Source of the DNA: Alteripontixanthobacter muriae
GTDB lineage: Bacteria > Pseudomonadota > Alphaproteobacteria > Sphingomonadales > Sphingomonadaceae
Assembly (NCBI RefSeq): GCF_013336795.1
Contig: NZ_JAAFZT010000015.1
Span: 62,001-126,000, forward strand
Length of the DNA: 64,000 bases
Direction: 5' to 3'
Made by a program: the position numbers and the translations under genes. The notes under the pieces are model-generated. The model was not told the DNA's origin. It worked only from the letters and a program-made list of their open reading frames with translations, and searched no databases. Positions 1-8,348 of this stretch are shown here, in pieces; position 1 is the stretch's first letter; every line of letters starts with the position of its first letter.

Positions 1-132
1 GAAGAAAAGCAGATCGCCCGGCTGCGAAATCTTGCCGGGGAAGCCAATCTCGATCCGGAATTTGGTGAAAAGTTCATCCGCTTCATCATTGAAGAAGTCA
101 TTCGACACCATCAGAATGCGCGCGGTCAATAA
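1..132 (+). CDS. Chorismate mutase (AroQ class), C-terminal fragment
   Basis: The window opens inside this gene; only the last 43 residues are present. They contain a segment of the form RLRNLAGEANLDPEFGEKF followed by IIEEVIRHHQ, which matches the third helix of the small all-helical AroQ chorismate mutases (about 95-105 residues), the enzymes that convert chorismate to prephenate in Phe/Tyr synthesis. The reading frame stays open to TAA at 130-132. The last 22 bases, including the stop, are perfectly duplicated immediately downstream, so the duplication does not change the protein. The N-terminus and start are outside the window. Confidence 0.8.
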   Translation, partial: EEKQIARLRNLAGEANLDPEFGEKFIRFIIEEVIRHHQNARGQ

Positions 133-154
133 TCAGAATGCGCGCGGTCAATAA
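111..154 (+). repeat. 22-bp perfect tandem duplication over a stop codon
   Basis: Bases 111-132 are repeated exactly at 133-154. The unit carries the final codons and TAA of the chorismate mutase gene. The second copy lies wholly after the stop, so it is silent for the protein and sits in the 3' untranslated region. Confidence 0.95.
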
Positions 155-270
155 TATCGTCACATTTTTGCCGCACTCACTTGCCGATGTGGTGGGCTGC
201 GCGATTGAACGGTTGCCAATCGGACCATGGATTGTATTGCAGGAAGCGATATCCAAATCTGGAGGATGTA

Positions 271-489
271 ATGAAATTGACCAAATTCGCGGCAGCCGCA
301 GCTGCCCTTTCCCTTGCGACCGCGCCGGTCATGGCTTCTGCCGCCACTGTCGATCGTGCCGCTGCTCCGGTCACCGCTGAAAATGACATGGGCGACCGTG
401 GCTCTATCGGTATTCTCGCCCTCTTTGCTATCGCCGCTCTGGCCATCGGCATCTTCGCCGACGAAGACGATATTCCTTTGTCGGCCTGA
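271..489 (+). CDS. Small exported single-span protein, unknown function
   Basis: The 72-residue protein begins MKLTKFAAAAAALSLATA, a clear signal peptide with a likely cut after an Ala-Ser-Ala triplet near residue 25. It ends with a hydrophobic helix (about residues 46-63) and a short acidic tail. The start at 271 is chosen because a GGAGG sits 5-9 bases upstream; an in-frame ATG at 181 has no such site and would bury the signal peptide. After cleavage the product would be a peptide of under 50 residues with one membrane span. I recognise the layout from other sphingomonads but no function. A hairpin terminator follows at 513-540. Confidence 0.75.
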   Translation: MKLTKFAAAAAALSLATAPVMASAATVDRAAAPVTAENDMGDRGSIGILALFAIAALAIGIFADEDDIPLSA

Positions 490-512
490 ACCTTCCTGAA
501 CAGCTGGTATGG

Positions 513-540
513 AACGGGGTCGATTTCGGCCCCGTTTCTT
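513..540 (+). terminator. Rho-independent terminator after the small exported protein
   Basis: AACGGGGTC at 513-521 pairs with GGCCCCGTT at 528-536 (one G-T pair), with a six-base loop and a short T-rich tail. It lies 24 bases after the stop of the small exported protein. Confidence 0.75.
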
Positions 541-614
541 TGTGCCTATCGGTTCTGACGTTATCGCAGCCAATCCATTCAGGGCTGCAGGGATGATATT
601 CCTACCTCTTCAGG

Positions 615-1964
615 TCAGAGCGGGCGCGGCAGACTCAGGTTGACGAGAAGCCCGCCGAGATCCTCGCTTTCGCCGAGTTCCACGCTCCCCCCATAGATTT
701 CGGCCACATCGCGCACAATGGCGAGCCCAAGTCCTGTTCCGGGCTTTCCGGTATCAAGACGTGCGCCCCGGTCAAAGATGCGCGTGCGCTCCTCGTCGGG
801 GATGCCCATCCCGTCATCCTCGACCCAGATGACGCATTGCGGGTTCAGTTCTTCCGCATCGACAGTAACAAAGACGCTTCCGCCGCCGTATTTTGCGGCA
901 TTCTCGATCAGATTGCCGAGTATTTCATCAAGATCCTGCCGTTCTATGGCAACCTGAGCCGATCGATTGCCATCGAGGTCGAACCGCACATCAGGGTAAA
1001 GCCGCTCGACAGCACGCCGGACGGCCTCCGCACTTTCGCACACCGGCGTCCGTGCGTGCCCGACAGCGCGGCGGCCCACTGCTCGTGCCCTTGCCAGATG
1101 ATGGTCGACATGGCGCCGCATCGTCGTCGCCTCTCGAATCACGGTGTTCGGAAGATCGGGCGCCTTGGCTGTGGCCGCATTGTTGATGACGGTCAGCGGC
1201 GTCTTCAAGGCATGCGCCAGATTGCCCGCATGCGTCCGCGCCTCCTCTGCCTGGCGCTCCGAATGGGACAGAAGCGCATTCAGTTCCTGCACCAGGGGCT
1301 GAACCTCGTATGGCAACGGTTCGGTCACGCGATTTTCGCCGGTGGTGCGAATGCGCTGGATCGCCACACGAATTCGGCGCAGAGGTCGAAGGCCATAATA
1401 GGTGACGAGCATCGCCATCACGAGCAGACCGAAACCGAGCACGGCGAAGCTCCATACAAGAATGGAGCGAATCTGTCTGATCTGCGCGTTCAGTTCTTCG
1501 CGGCTGGCGGCAACGACAAACCACCAGTTCGTATCGCTATTGGGCAGTTTCAGTGAACGTTCGGCAACTCTCAGCGGTTCGGACGGGAACTGCGCGCTGT
1601 CATAGATATGCACATCATTATCCGAATGGTCGCCGCGCACCTCAAGCTGGCGGTCCCAAAGGCTGCGCGAGGGCAGATCCTCAAATCCTTCACCACTGAC
1701 CTGCCAATATAGTCCGCTGCCCGGCTCCAGGAAACGCTGATCACCAAGCGGACGGTTGAGATAGACCTCACCGCCCTGCTCGATTTCGGTCGACCCGATC
1801 ATTGCGGTGAGGATATACCGCAGCTGATCGTCGAAATTGTCTTCGACGAGGTTCACCAGCGTGCGGTCCAGCGCGAAGCCGCCGCCGAGCAACAGAATCA
1901 TGATCCAGCCTGCCGCGATCAGCATCATGCGCCGGGCCAGACTGCCGGTATGCGGCCCTTCCAC
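615..1964 (-). CDS. Membrane sensor histidine kinase (PhoQ/EnvZ-like)
   Basis: Classic transmembrane sensor: membrane helix at about residues 14-32, a periplasmic sensing region of about 135 residues, a second helix at 167-191, a HAMP linker, a phospho-acceptor helix with His251 in the motif LAHALKTPL, and an ATPase domain with N-box NLIENAAKYG, G1 box DDGMGIP and G2 box GTGLGLAIV. All catalytic boxes are intact. The open frame extends upstream into the response regulator gene, so the start must be internal. GTG at 1964 is used here (449 residues); ATG at 1928 is the alternative, and neither has a strong ribosome site. It lies about 70 bases downstream of its cognate OmpR-type regulator and is probably co-transcribed with it and the PepSY protein. 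The signal is unknown. Confidence 0.88.
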   Translation of the reverse strand: MEGPHTGSLARRMMLIAAGWIMILLLGGGFALDRTLVNLVEDNFDDQLRYILTAMIGSTEIEQGGEVYLNRPLGDQRFLEPGSGLYWQVSGEGFEDLPSRSLWDRQLEVRGDHSDNDVHIYDSAQFPSEPLRVAERSLKLPNSDTNWWFVVAASREELNAQIRQIRSILVWSFAVLGFGLLVMAMLVTYYGLRPLRRIRVAIQRIRTTGENRVTEPLPYEVQPLVQELNALLSHSERQAEEARTHAGNLAHALKTPLTVINNAATAKAPDLPNTVIREATTMRRHVDHHLARARAVGRRAVGHARTPVCESAEAVRRAVERLYPDVRFDLDGNRSAQVAIERQDLDEILGNLIENAAKYGGGSVFVTVDAEELNPQCVIWVEDDGMGIPDEERTRIFDRGARLDTGKPGTGLGLAIVRDVAEIYGGSVELGESEDLGGLLVNLSLPRPL

Positions 1965-2031
1965 GCCTATCGCGGGCGCGGATCGGTCTGCTCCTCCTGG
2001 CGGAACATCCTCACCCGCGCGCAGCGGGACG

Positions 2032-2709
2032 TCAGGCGCGCGGCTGGTCGGCGGGATCGTCGAGGCTGTAGCCAAGGCCGCGTATCGTTGTGATGACATC
2101 CGCGCCCAGTTTCTTGCGGATTCGGGTGACGAAAACCTCAATCGTGTTTGAATCGCGATCGAAGTCCTGATCGTAAATGTGCTCAATCAGCTCGGTGCGG
2201 CTGACCACCTTGCCCTTGTGGTGCATGAGATAGCTTAGCAGCTTGTATTCCTGAGCGGTCAGCTTCACCGGCTCGCCATTCAGAGTGACCCGTCCGCTGC
2301 GCGTGTCGAGACGGACATCTCCTGCCGTCAGTTCGCTGCTGGTGTTTCCCGACGCGCGCCGGATAAGCGCGCGAAGTCGGGCGATCAGCTCTTCGGTCTG
2401 GAAGGGCTTGGCCAGGTAATCGTCTGCACCAGCATCGAGCCCGGCCACCTTGTCGGACCAGCTGTCGCGTGCGGTCAGGACGAGGACGGGGAAAACCCGC
2501 CCTTCCTTGCGCCACATGCCGAGAACGGTAAGCCCGTCGATCTCGGGCAGGCCCAGGTCGAGAATTACGGCATCGTAATCCTCATTCGCGCCCATGTAGT
2601 GGCCATCTTCGCCATCGGTGGATAGATCGACTGCATAGCCGTTCTGTTCCAGCGTCGATTTCAGCTGCTGGCCGAGTGTAGGTTCGTCCTCGACAATCAG
2701 GATGCGCAT
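2032..2709 (-). CDS. OmpR/PhoP-family response regulator
   Basis: The 225-residue protein has a receiver domain with acidic pair Glu7-Asp8, phospho-acceptor Asp51 in VILDLGLP and Lys101 in the AKPF motif. A C-terminal winged helix (about residues 130-220) ends with the RTELIEHIYDQ and VTRIRKKLG segments typical of OmpR DNA-binding domains. The start at 2709 is preferred to the upstream ATG at 2781 because it gives the canonical MRILIVEDE N-terminus and is preceded by a GGGGA site. It is followed by the sensor kinase and preceded by a PepSY protein. The PhoP/PhoQ resemblance is by domain type only; target genes are not deducible. Confidence 0.9.
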   Translation of the reverse strand: MRILIVEDEPTLGQQLKSTLEQNGYAVDLSTDGEDGHYMGANEDYDAVILDLGLPEIDGLTVLGMWRKEGRVFPVLVLTARDSWSDKVAGLDAGADDYLAKPFQTEELIARLRALIRRASGNTSSELTAGDVRLDTRSGRVTLNGEPVKLTAQEYKLLSYLMHHKGKVVSRTELIEHIYDQDFDRDSNTIEVFVTRIRKKLGADVITTIRGLGYSLDDPADQPRA

Positions 2710-2812
2710 CGGTCCCCGTTCCCCTTCGAAGTCATTGCCCGTCAGTTGGGCGTGTTGAAGGAACGCGTCAAGCCGACGCAAAGTTTCAATCTCATGCGCG
2801 GACCGCTCGTTT

Positions 2813-3157
2813 TCACCGGGTGCGGTTGATCACGCGGCCCGTACGCGCATCGACATCGACGAAGACGACTCGCCCGTCCTTGATGAACTTCAGGCGGTAG
2901 GCCATCGCCGCCGAATCGTAGGCAGGGCCGAGATATTCATACCCCTTCATCGTGGGCAGGATGCGCCGTTCGATCTCGCGCAGGGACAGGACGTTACCCG
3001 CCTTCATCTCCTTGCGCGCCGCGCCCTGCTCGCTTCGCTGCGCGACCGCGGGGGTCGCCGCTACAGCGGACAGGGTCAGGGCCGCACCCGCTGCAACGGC
3101 AAGACCGGTGCGCAGGCGAGGCAGGAAAGAGGCGATCCGGGAAGCTCTTGAAATCAT
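2813..3157 (-). CDS. Exported PepSY-domain protein
   Basis: The 114-residue product has a signal peptide (hydrophobic AAGAALTLSAVAATPAVA near residues 23-40) and one PepSY domain in the C-terminal half, ending FVDVDARTGRVINRTR, the usual strand-rich finish of that fold. PepSY domains act in the envelope as inhibitory or sensory modules. Here it lies upstream of, and on the same strand as, a two-component pair (gap of about 100 bases to the regulator), a recurrent arrangement in which the PepSY protein may feed the sensor. The start at 3157 is chosen over 3217 because it places the signal peptide at the N-terminus. The interaction is inference. Confidence 0.75.
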   Translation of the reverse strand: MISRASRIASFLPRLRTGLAVAAGAALTLSAVAATPAVAQRSEQGAARKEMKAGNVLSLREIERRILPTMKGYEYLGPAYDSAAMAYRLKFIKDGRVVFVDVDARTGRVINRTR

Positions 3158-3234
3158 GTCCGAGACCGTAAGGCCAAGGCTTTTAACCCCTTCTGAATGA
3201 GACAGGGCAAGTCTCAAGCTGCCCGGAAGACACT

Positions 3235-3960
3235 TTAGCGGGTCATCTCATAGGTAACGTTGATGGTTACCGATGTCCCCACCAGTCCTGGCTGAACGGG
3301 TGTCTTTATTCTGCTGCCGGTCACCATGATCTCGTCGCTGGCGAAGGGAACTGGCCGGCTTGAACCGACATTCTCGCTCACCTGAAGCAGCCTCACGCCT
3401 GTATAACCCGCCCAGCGGGCGTAATCCTGCGCCTGCGCCTGCGCCTTCTGCATCGCCGCCTGCCTCGCCTGCGCCTGAGCAGCCGTGTCGTCGTCGATGG
3501 AGAAGGACGGTCCGCCGATATCGTTCGCACCGGCGGCGACCAGCGCATCAAGGACCGGCCCGGTGCGGCTTACATCCCGCAACTTCGCCCGTACCCGGTT
3601 CGAGGCAATATACCCGCGGAAAACCTGGCGCTGCGTCTGTTGATCGAAATCGTAATTGGCTGAGAGATTGATCCCGGAGGTCTGAATATCGCGCTCTGCG
3701 ATCCCGAGTGACTCGAGCCGGTCCACCACCGAATTCATGCGCTCGGCATTCATTCGCATCGCCTCGACGGCGGTCGGGGCCATGGTCGTAACGCCCGCCG
3801 TGATTTCCGAAACGTCCGGTTCGGCCTGAACGGTTTCTGTCACGCTCAATTCGACGACAGGGCCCTGCGCTGCGACCTGGATTTCTGCCGCCGCCGCTGT
3901 TGTGGCAAATATCGGTGCAGTAACAATTGCGGCCGCTAGCCCATAAATATTTCGTGCCAT
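3235..3960 (-). CDS. SIMPL-domain (DUF541) periplasmic protein
   Basis: The 241-residue protein begins MARNIYGLAAAIVTAPIF, a signal peptide ending near AAAAEIQ. The mature part has the SIMPL hallmarks: a start like VVELSVTETVQAEPD, repeated alpha-beta units, and the internal ARQAAMQKAQAQAQDYA helix. Related proteins are oligomeric periplasmic or outer-membrane-associated proteins (for example BP26/OMP28) whose job is poorly defined. The start at 3960 is used because it provides the signal peptide; the frame is open upstream but into the divergent ABC-F gene. It is divergent from that ABC-F gene with about 147 bases between. Confidence 0.82.
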   Translation of the reverse strand: MARNIYGLAAAIVTAPIFATTAAAAEIQVAAQGPVVELSVTETVQAEPDVSEITAGVTTMAPTAVEAMRMNAERMNSVVDRLESLGIAERDIQTSGINLSANYDFDQQTQRQVFRGYIASNRVRAKLRDVSRTGPVLDALVAAGANDIGGPSFSIDDDTAAQAQARQAAMQKAQAQAQDYARWAGYTGVRLLQVSENVGSSRPVPFASDEIMVTGSRIKTPVQPGLVGTSVTINVTYEMTR

Positions 3961-4107
3961 AGATTCGTTACTCCACAATGTGACCTGCGCCAGAGGTGCA
4001 GACCTGACGATGCACGGCAAGTGAACCGCTCGCGCAGGATCAGGGTCCGGCATTATCCGCTGCGCATCGCTCTTGTCCATGTTCGCTTGCCCCCCTAACT
4101 GGCTCGC

Positions 4108-5922
4108 ATGGCGCAACCTCCCATTCTCAGCCTCGAAAGCATTGGTCTTCAGCAGGGTGGCCGCTGGCTGTTCGGCGGTGGCGACAGTGACGGACTTGAT
4201 CTTCACGTCGGCCCCCGCGACCGCATGGCGCTGATCGGCAGGAACGGCGCTGGGAAGACGACGCTCTTCCGCCTGATCCTCGACAGCATCGAACCCGATC
4301 GCGGCCTGCGCAAGGTGAAGCCCGGAACGCGTATCGCGGTGCTGGAACAGGAGCCGGACTTCTCTGCTTACGATACGCTGATGGACTTCGCGCTGGCCGG
4401 CGACGACGCGCCGGAAAGCTATGAAGTGGAAGCGATCGCCGACCAGCTCGGCATCGATATGACGACCGCGGCACAGGGTGCGAGCGGCGGCGAAAGGCGC
4501 AGGGCGGCCATCGCACGCGCATTGGCTCAGGACCCAGACCTGCTGTTGATGGACGAACCGACCAACCATCTCGACCTTGCCGCGATCGACTGGCTAGAGG
4601 ATTGGCTGGGGCGCTATCGCGGCGCCTTTATTGTCATCAGCCATGACCGTACCTTCCTCAATCGCCTCACCAACGCGACACTATGGCTGGACCGTGGCCT
4701 GCTGCGCCGCAGGGATGTCGGTTTCGGCGGATACGAGGCCTGGGAAGAACAGGTCATGGCGGAAGAAGCGCGCTCAGCCGAGAAGCTCGACGCGCGACTC
4801 AAGCTGGAGGCGCATTGGCTGGAACGCGGCGTCACCGCCCGCCGCAAGCGCAATCAGGGCAGACTGGAAAAACTGTACGAAATGCGCGCGCGTCGCGCTG
4901 CCATGATCGACCCTGCAGGCACTGCGAAGCTGAAGCTGGCGAGCGAGGACGAAACCCGATCCAAATCGGTCATCGTCGCGGAAAAGGTGACCAAGACTTA
5001 CGACGAACGCCCTGTCATTCGCGATTTCTCACTACGGGTACAGCGGGGCGACCGGATAGGTGTGGTCGGAGCCAATGGCGCGGGCAAGACGACCCTGCTG
5101 AAGCTGCTTACCGGTGAAATCCCGCCCGACACTGGCAAGGTCACGATCGCCAGGACGCTGACCGGCGTGATGATCGACCAGCAACGCGCGTTGCTGCAGC
5201 CTGAGAAAAGCGTTCGCGACATCCTCGCGGAAGGCGGCGACTGGATCGACGTGGATGGCGTGCGCAAGCATGTTCAGGGCTATCTGAAGGATTTCCTGTT
5301 CGACCCCGGGATCGTCGACACCAAGGTGGCAACGCTCTCGGGCGGGGAACGCTCGCGCCTTTTGCTCGCCCGCGAATTTGCGCGTAAATCGAACCTGCTG
5401 GTGCTGGACGAACCTACCAATGATCTCGACCTCGAAACTCTTGACCTGTTGCAGGAGGTCATTGCCGATTACGAAGGCACGGTCCTGATCGTCAGCCATG
5501 ATCGCGATTTCCTCGACCGCACCGTGAATCTGACACTCGGTCTCGATGGCAGCGGATTGGTCGATATCGTGGCCGGTGGCTATGCGGATTGGGAGGCAAA
5601 GCGCACGCGCCGCACGCCGAAGGCACGGACCGAGAAAGCATCGACGCCAAGCCGCCAGATATCTTCTCCGACTCCGGCCCCTCCCCCGCCCTCACGCAAA
5701 TTGTCATACAAGGACCAGCGCGACTACGATCTCCTGCCGAAGCGCATTGCCGATCTGGAAAGCGCGATAGCCAGGGGAGAGCAAATCCTGTCAGATCCGG
5801 ACCTGTTTACGGCCGACAATGCGCGTTTCCGCGAGATTTCCCAAGGGGTCGAAAATGCCCGGGCCGAGAAGGAGAGCGCCGAAGACCGCTGGCTGGAACT
5901 GGCAGAAACACTCGAAAGCTGA
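4108..5922 (+). CDS. ABC-F ATPase, Uup-like
   Basis: The 604-residue soluble protein has two ABC cassettes and no membrane spans. Cassette 1 has Walker A GRNGAGKTT, signature ASGGERRRAAIA and Walker B LLLMDEP. Cassette 2 has GANGAGKTT, LSGGERSRLLLA and LLVLDEP. Between them is the ABC-F linker, and the C-terminus carries a coiled-coil region after a Pro-rich stretch, as in Uup. ABC-F proteins bind ribosomes or DNA intermediates; Uup affects transposon excision and ribosome assembly in E. coli. A second ABC-F gene (EttA type) lies at 50201. This one converges on the frameshifted DUF6456 gene with 18 bases between. Confidence 0.88.
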   Translation: MAQPPILSLESIGLQQGGRWLFGGGDSDGLDLHVGPRDRMALIGRNGAGKTTLFRLILDSIEPDRGLRKVKPGTRIAVLEQEPDFSAYDTLMDFALAGDDAPESYEVEAIADQLGIDMTTAAQGASGGERRRAAIARALAQDPDLLLMDEPTNHLDLAAIDWLEDWLGRYRGAFIVISHDRTFLNRLTNATLWLDRGLLRRRDVGFGGYEAWEEQVMAEEARSAEKLDARLKLEAHWLERGVTARRKRNQGRLEKLYEMRARRAAMIDPAGTAKLKLASEDETRSKSVIVAEKVTKTYDERPVIRDFSLRVQRGDRIGVVGANGAGKTTLLKLLTGEIPPDTGKVTIARTLTGVMIDQQRALLQPEKSVRDILAEGGDWIDVDGVRKHVQGYLKDFLFDPGIVDTKVATLSGGERSRLLLAREFARKSNLLVLDEPTNDLDLETLDLLQEVIADYEGTVLIVSHDRDFLDRTVNLTLGLDGSGLVDIVAGGYADWEAKRTRRTPKARTEKASTPSRQISSPTPAPPPPSRKLSYKDQRDYDLLPKRIADLESAIARGEQILSDPDLFTADNARFREISQGVENARAEKESAEDRWLELAETLES

Positions 5923-5940
5923 GGTGGCCCGGCGCCCCGA

Positions 5941-6430
5941 CTAGCTGATCCGGTAATATGTAGCGACGCGGTCCAGCGCCAGCTTCAGCACCAGCTTGCC
6001 GCTGCGCGCTAGCCAGGACATGCTTTTTTCCGCATCGGGCAAGCTTTCGCTGCCACAGACCACGCGCCAGAGGATGTCGGCGAATCCGGTGCCTGCCTCT
6101 GCCAACGCCGCGTCGAACCGCGCCTTTGCGGCTAGCTGACGTTCCTTCGGGCTCAGGTCGCTGTTACCCCCCCTTTATCCGGACCGGGCTCCAGCTCATG
6201 GTCATGCGCGGACTCAGTTGCGCTTTCTCATAATCTGATCGCAGCCGTTCGCCGGCGTCGAACAGGCGATCGTCGATGTGGCCACGTGCATGAAGCCAGG
6301 ACAGAGGCGATTCGGCGGCATTAACCGTGACGCTACGGCGGGATTGCTTGTTGACCGGACGGCGCGAAGGCCCTCCCGATGTCATTTCCCGTTCCACAAG
6401 TTTGCGCTGCATTGTGAGAATCCTTCTCAA
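5941..6430 (-). pseudogene. DUF6456-domain gene broken by a +1 frameshift in a G7 run
   Basis: Two adjacent frames on the minus strand make one protein. The first, from ATG at 6430 (or 6412, giving MQRKLVEREM), ends at TAA at 6164-6166 directly after a run of seven G (6167-6173). Removing one G continues smoothly into a frame ending at TAG at 5941 with the tail LALDRVATYYRIS. That tail matches the alphaproteobacterial DUF6456 C-terminus, with SPKERQLAAKARFDAAL and ADILWRVVCG segments upstream. The rebuilt product is about 160 residues. The lesion may be an assembly error in the homopolymer, a real mutation, or slippage. Function of the family is not established; it lies divergent from an XRE regulator. 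Confidence 0.8.
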
Positions 6431-6450
6431 GCCGGATCAGCGCTTGCCAA

Positions 6451-6489
6451 AACCGCATGGTTGTAGGAAAGTGAAAAACCATTCTGGTT
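6451..6489. promoter_or_regulatory. Candidate operator: two AACC-N4/5-GGTT palindromes
   Basis: In the 72-base gap between the divergent DUF6456 and XRE genes are two short dyads: AACCGCATGGTT at 6451-6462 and AACCATTCTGGTT at 6477-6489. Their centres are about 27 bases apart, or 2.5 helical turns. Such paired dyads are typical of XRE/Cro-type repressor binding, so an autoregulatory operator is a reasonable inference. Nothing in the sequence proves binding. Confidence 0.45.
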
Positions 6490-6502
6490 ACGGAGATGGC
6501 CA

Positions 6503-7078
6503 ATGATCAATCGCATCCGCGCGATCCGCAAGGACAAGGGGATGACCTTGTCCGATGTCGCGGCAGCTTGCGATCCGCCGACCACCGCGCAGACGATCGG
6601 TCGGCTGGAAACCGGCATGCGCAATTTATCGCTGAAATGGATGGAGCGTATCGGCGCTGCTCTAGGGGTCGAACCCGAAATGCTGGTGCGGTCCGAAGGC
6701 CTCGCCGCTCCGCAGATCGTAGCGGTTCTGACCGAAAAGGGTGCAGAGGCGCTGTCGAGCCCGCGCGATGCGCTGCTCATGAGCGAGTTGGCCACGAATG
6801 GCGATGCGCTCATGGTATTGGATATCGTAGCCAGCGCGGGCGAGTATCGGATCGGCGACCAGCTCTGGCTCAGGCAGGCTGAACCTTCCGATGCCGCGCG
6901 CGCCGTAAATCGCGACGTTCTGGTGCCACGGAAAGGTGGCCGCTTTGCGTTCGGCCGCCTGATTGACCGGCGCGAAGGCATGGTGGGAATCCTGCCGCCC
7001 GGCGCTGGGCAAAAGCAGCTTGTAGTCGATGACCCGGCCTGGATCGCAGTGGCGGAGATGCTGGTTCGCCGGTTGTGA
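6503..7078 (+). CDS. XRE-family regulator with S24-like C-terminal domain
   Basis: The 191-residue protein has an N-terminal helix-turn-helix (residues 1-65; MTLSDVAAACDPPTTAQTIGRLE carries the recognition region) and a C-terminal half that resembles the LexA/CI peptidase-S24 fold (GEYRIGDQLWLRQ and the ending ILPPGAGQKQLVV). I see no clear Ser-Lys catalytic pair, so autocleavage is doubtful. A GGAG sits 8 bases before the ATG. The stop overlaps the start of the glycosyltransferase gene (GTGA). It probably represses its own divergent promoter through the paired dyads upstream. Confidence 0.8.
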   Translation: MINRIRAIRKDKGMTLSDVAAACDPPTTAQTIGRLETGMRNLSLKWMERIGAALGVEPEMLVRSEGLAAPQIVAVLTEKGAEALSSPRDALLMSELATNGDALMVLDIVASAGEYRIGDQLWLRQAEPSDAARAVNRDVLVPRKGGRFAFGRLIDRREGMVGILPPGAGQKQLVVDDPAWIAVAEMLVRRL

Positions 7079-8307
7079 ATGGGAATAAAGCGCCGGTGAC
7101 ACGAAAGCGCCTTCTTTCCATCTCCACACTGTACCCGAATTCTCATCGACCAAGGTTCGGCACATTCGTCGCCCGTTCCCTGGAAGCGCTCGCCCGGCAC
7201 GAAGCGTGGGACGTGACCGTCATCAACCCCATTGGTGTGCCGCCACTTGCTTGGGGCCGGTACCGCGCACTCAAACATGCTGCGGTCGATGGTGTGGAGA
7301 ATGGCGTGTCGGTCCACCGCCCGACTTTTCCGCTGCTTCCGCGCATCGGCGGGCGGATCAACCCGGCCATGATCGCGAGATCGGTCCTGCCGCTTGCACG
7401 CCGACTGCACGCAAAAGTTCCGTTCGACATGGTGGATGCGCAGTTCTTCTTTCCCGACGGTCCAGCGGCCGAGCGGGTTGCGCGAGCGCTTGCGCTACCT
7501 TTTGCGATCAAGGCGCGCGGTGCCGACATTCACTATTGGGGCAGCAAGCCCTACGCGCGCAGGGCCATGATCGAGAGTGCCAAGCGAGCGGAAGTGCTGC
7601 TGTCCGTATGCAATGCCCTGTCGAAAGATATGGTGGCGATCGGCATGGAGCCGGGCAAGATTACTCTCCATTACACCGGACTTGACCGCGACCGGTTCCG
7701 ACCTCTCGATCATACCGCCTTGCGGCGTAGGATAGCTGACGAATTCCGCATCGAACTACCCGGCGATGTGCCTCTGCTGGCGACTGTCGGCGCCCTGATC
7801 GAGCGCAAGGGGCAACGCCTTGTTCTTTCCGCACTTTCAGCTTTGCCGAAAGCACATCTGCTGCTCGTGGGTGAAGGGCCGGACGAGGCCGCTCTGCGCG
7901 ATCGGGCGGAGCGGGCCGGGATTGCTGAAAGAGTCCATTTTCTTGGCTCCGTCGACCACGATCTGCTGCCGCTGCTGCTCTCTGCGGCTGACGTCATGGT
8001 GCTGCCGTCGGCCAGCGAGGGTCTCGCGAACGTCTGGATCGAGTCTCTTGCCTGCGGCACCCCGATCGTCATCACCGATGCAGGCGGAGCACGGGAAGTC
8101 GTTACCGGCAGAGATGCCGGATTGATCGTGGACCGGAACACTGAAAGTATCGTCACCGGAGTGGCCGATTTGCTGGGCGCACCGCCCGCCACCGATGCTG
8201 TCGTTGCAGCAGCGAGCAGGTTCAGCTGGCGAGAGAACGCCGCCGTCTTGGCGAGATGTTACGAGGCATTCTTGACTGGCACAGCAGCGCGATTCTCAAA
8301 CGAGTAA
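7075..8307 (+). CDS. Glycosyltransferase family 4 (GT-B fold)
   Basis: The 410-residue cytosolic protein has the two-Rossmann GT-B layout. The N-domain begins LLSISTLYPNSHRPRFGTFV, with the Gly-Thr-Phe acceptor-site motif common in GT4 enzymes. The C-domain has TVGALIERKGQ, HFLGSVDHDLLPLLL and the nucleotide-sugar-binding ExxE-like PSASEGLANVWIESLACGTPIV. The GTG start overlaps the upstream TGA by four bases, implying translational coupling to the XRE regulator; a GTG seven codons in is an alternative. Donor and acceptor cannot be read from the sequence; exopolysaccharide or capsular polymer synthesis is likely. It ends opposite secF with a stem-loop between. Confidence 0.85.
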   Translation: MNGNKAPVTRKRLLSISTLYPNSHRPRFGTFVARSLEALARHEAWDVTVINPIGVPPLAWGRYRALKHAAVDGVENGVSVHRPTFPLLPRIGGRINPAMIARSVLPLARRLHAKVPFDMVDAQFFFPDGPAAERVARALALPFAIKARGADIHYWGSKPYARRAMIESAKRAEVLLSVCNALSKDMVAIGMEPGKITLHYTGLDRDRFRPLDHTALRRRIADEFRIELPGDVPLLATVGALIERKGQRLVLSALSALPKAHLLLVGEGPDEAALRDRAERAGIAERVHFLGSVDHDLLPLLLSAADVMVLPSASEGLANVWIESLACGTPIVITDAGGAREVVTGRDAGLIVDRNTESIVTGVADLLGAPPATDAVVAAASRFSWRENAAVLARCYEAFLTGTAARFSNE

Positions 8308-8317
8308 GCGCAAATGG

Positions 8318-8345
8318 TCAGGCGGTGCCAATCGTCGCCGCCTGA
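8318..8345. terminator. Stem-loop between convergent glycosyltransferase and secF genes
   Basis: TCAGGCGG at 8318-8325 pairs perfectly with CCGCCTGA at 8338-8345 around a 12-base loop. It fills the gap between the two convergent stops, so it could serve both directions. There is no strong T-run. Confidence 0.55.
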
Positions 8346-8348
8346 AAT

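Noticed and set aside
1965-2186. Upstream extension of the sensor kinase into the response regulator gene
   Set aside because: It would overlap the regulator by about 155 bases and add a non-homologous Ser/Arg-rich leader; the start must lie after the regulator stop.
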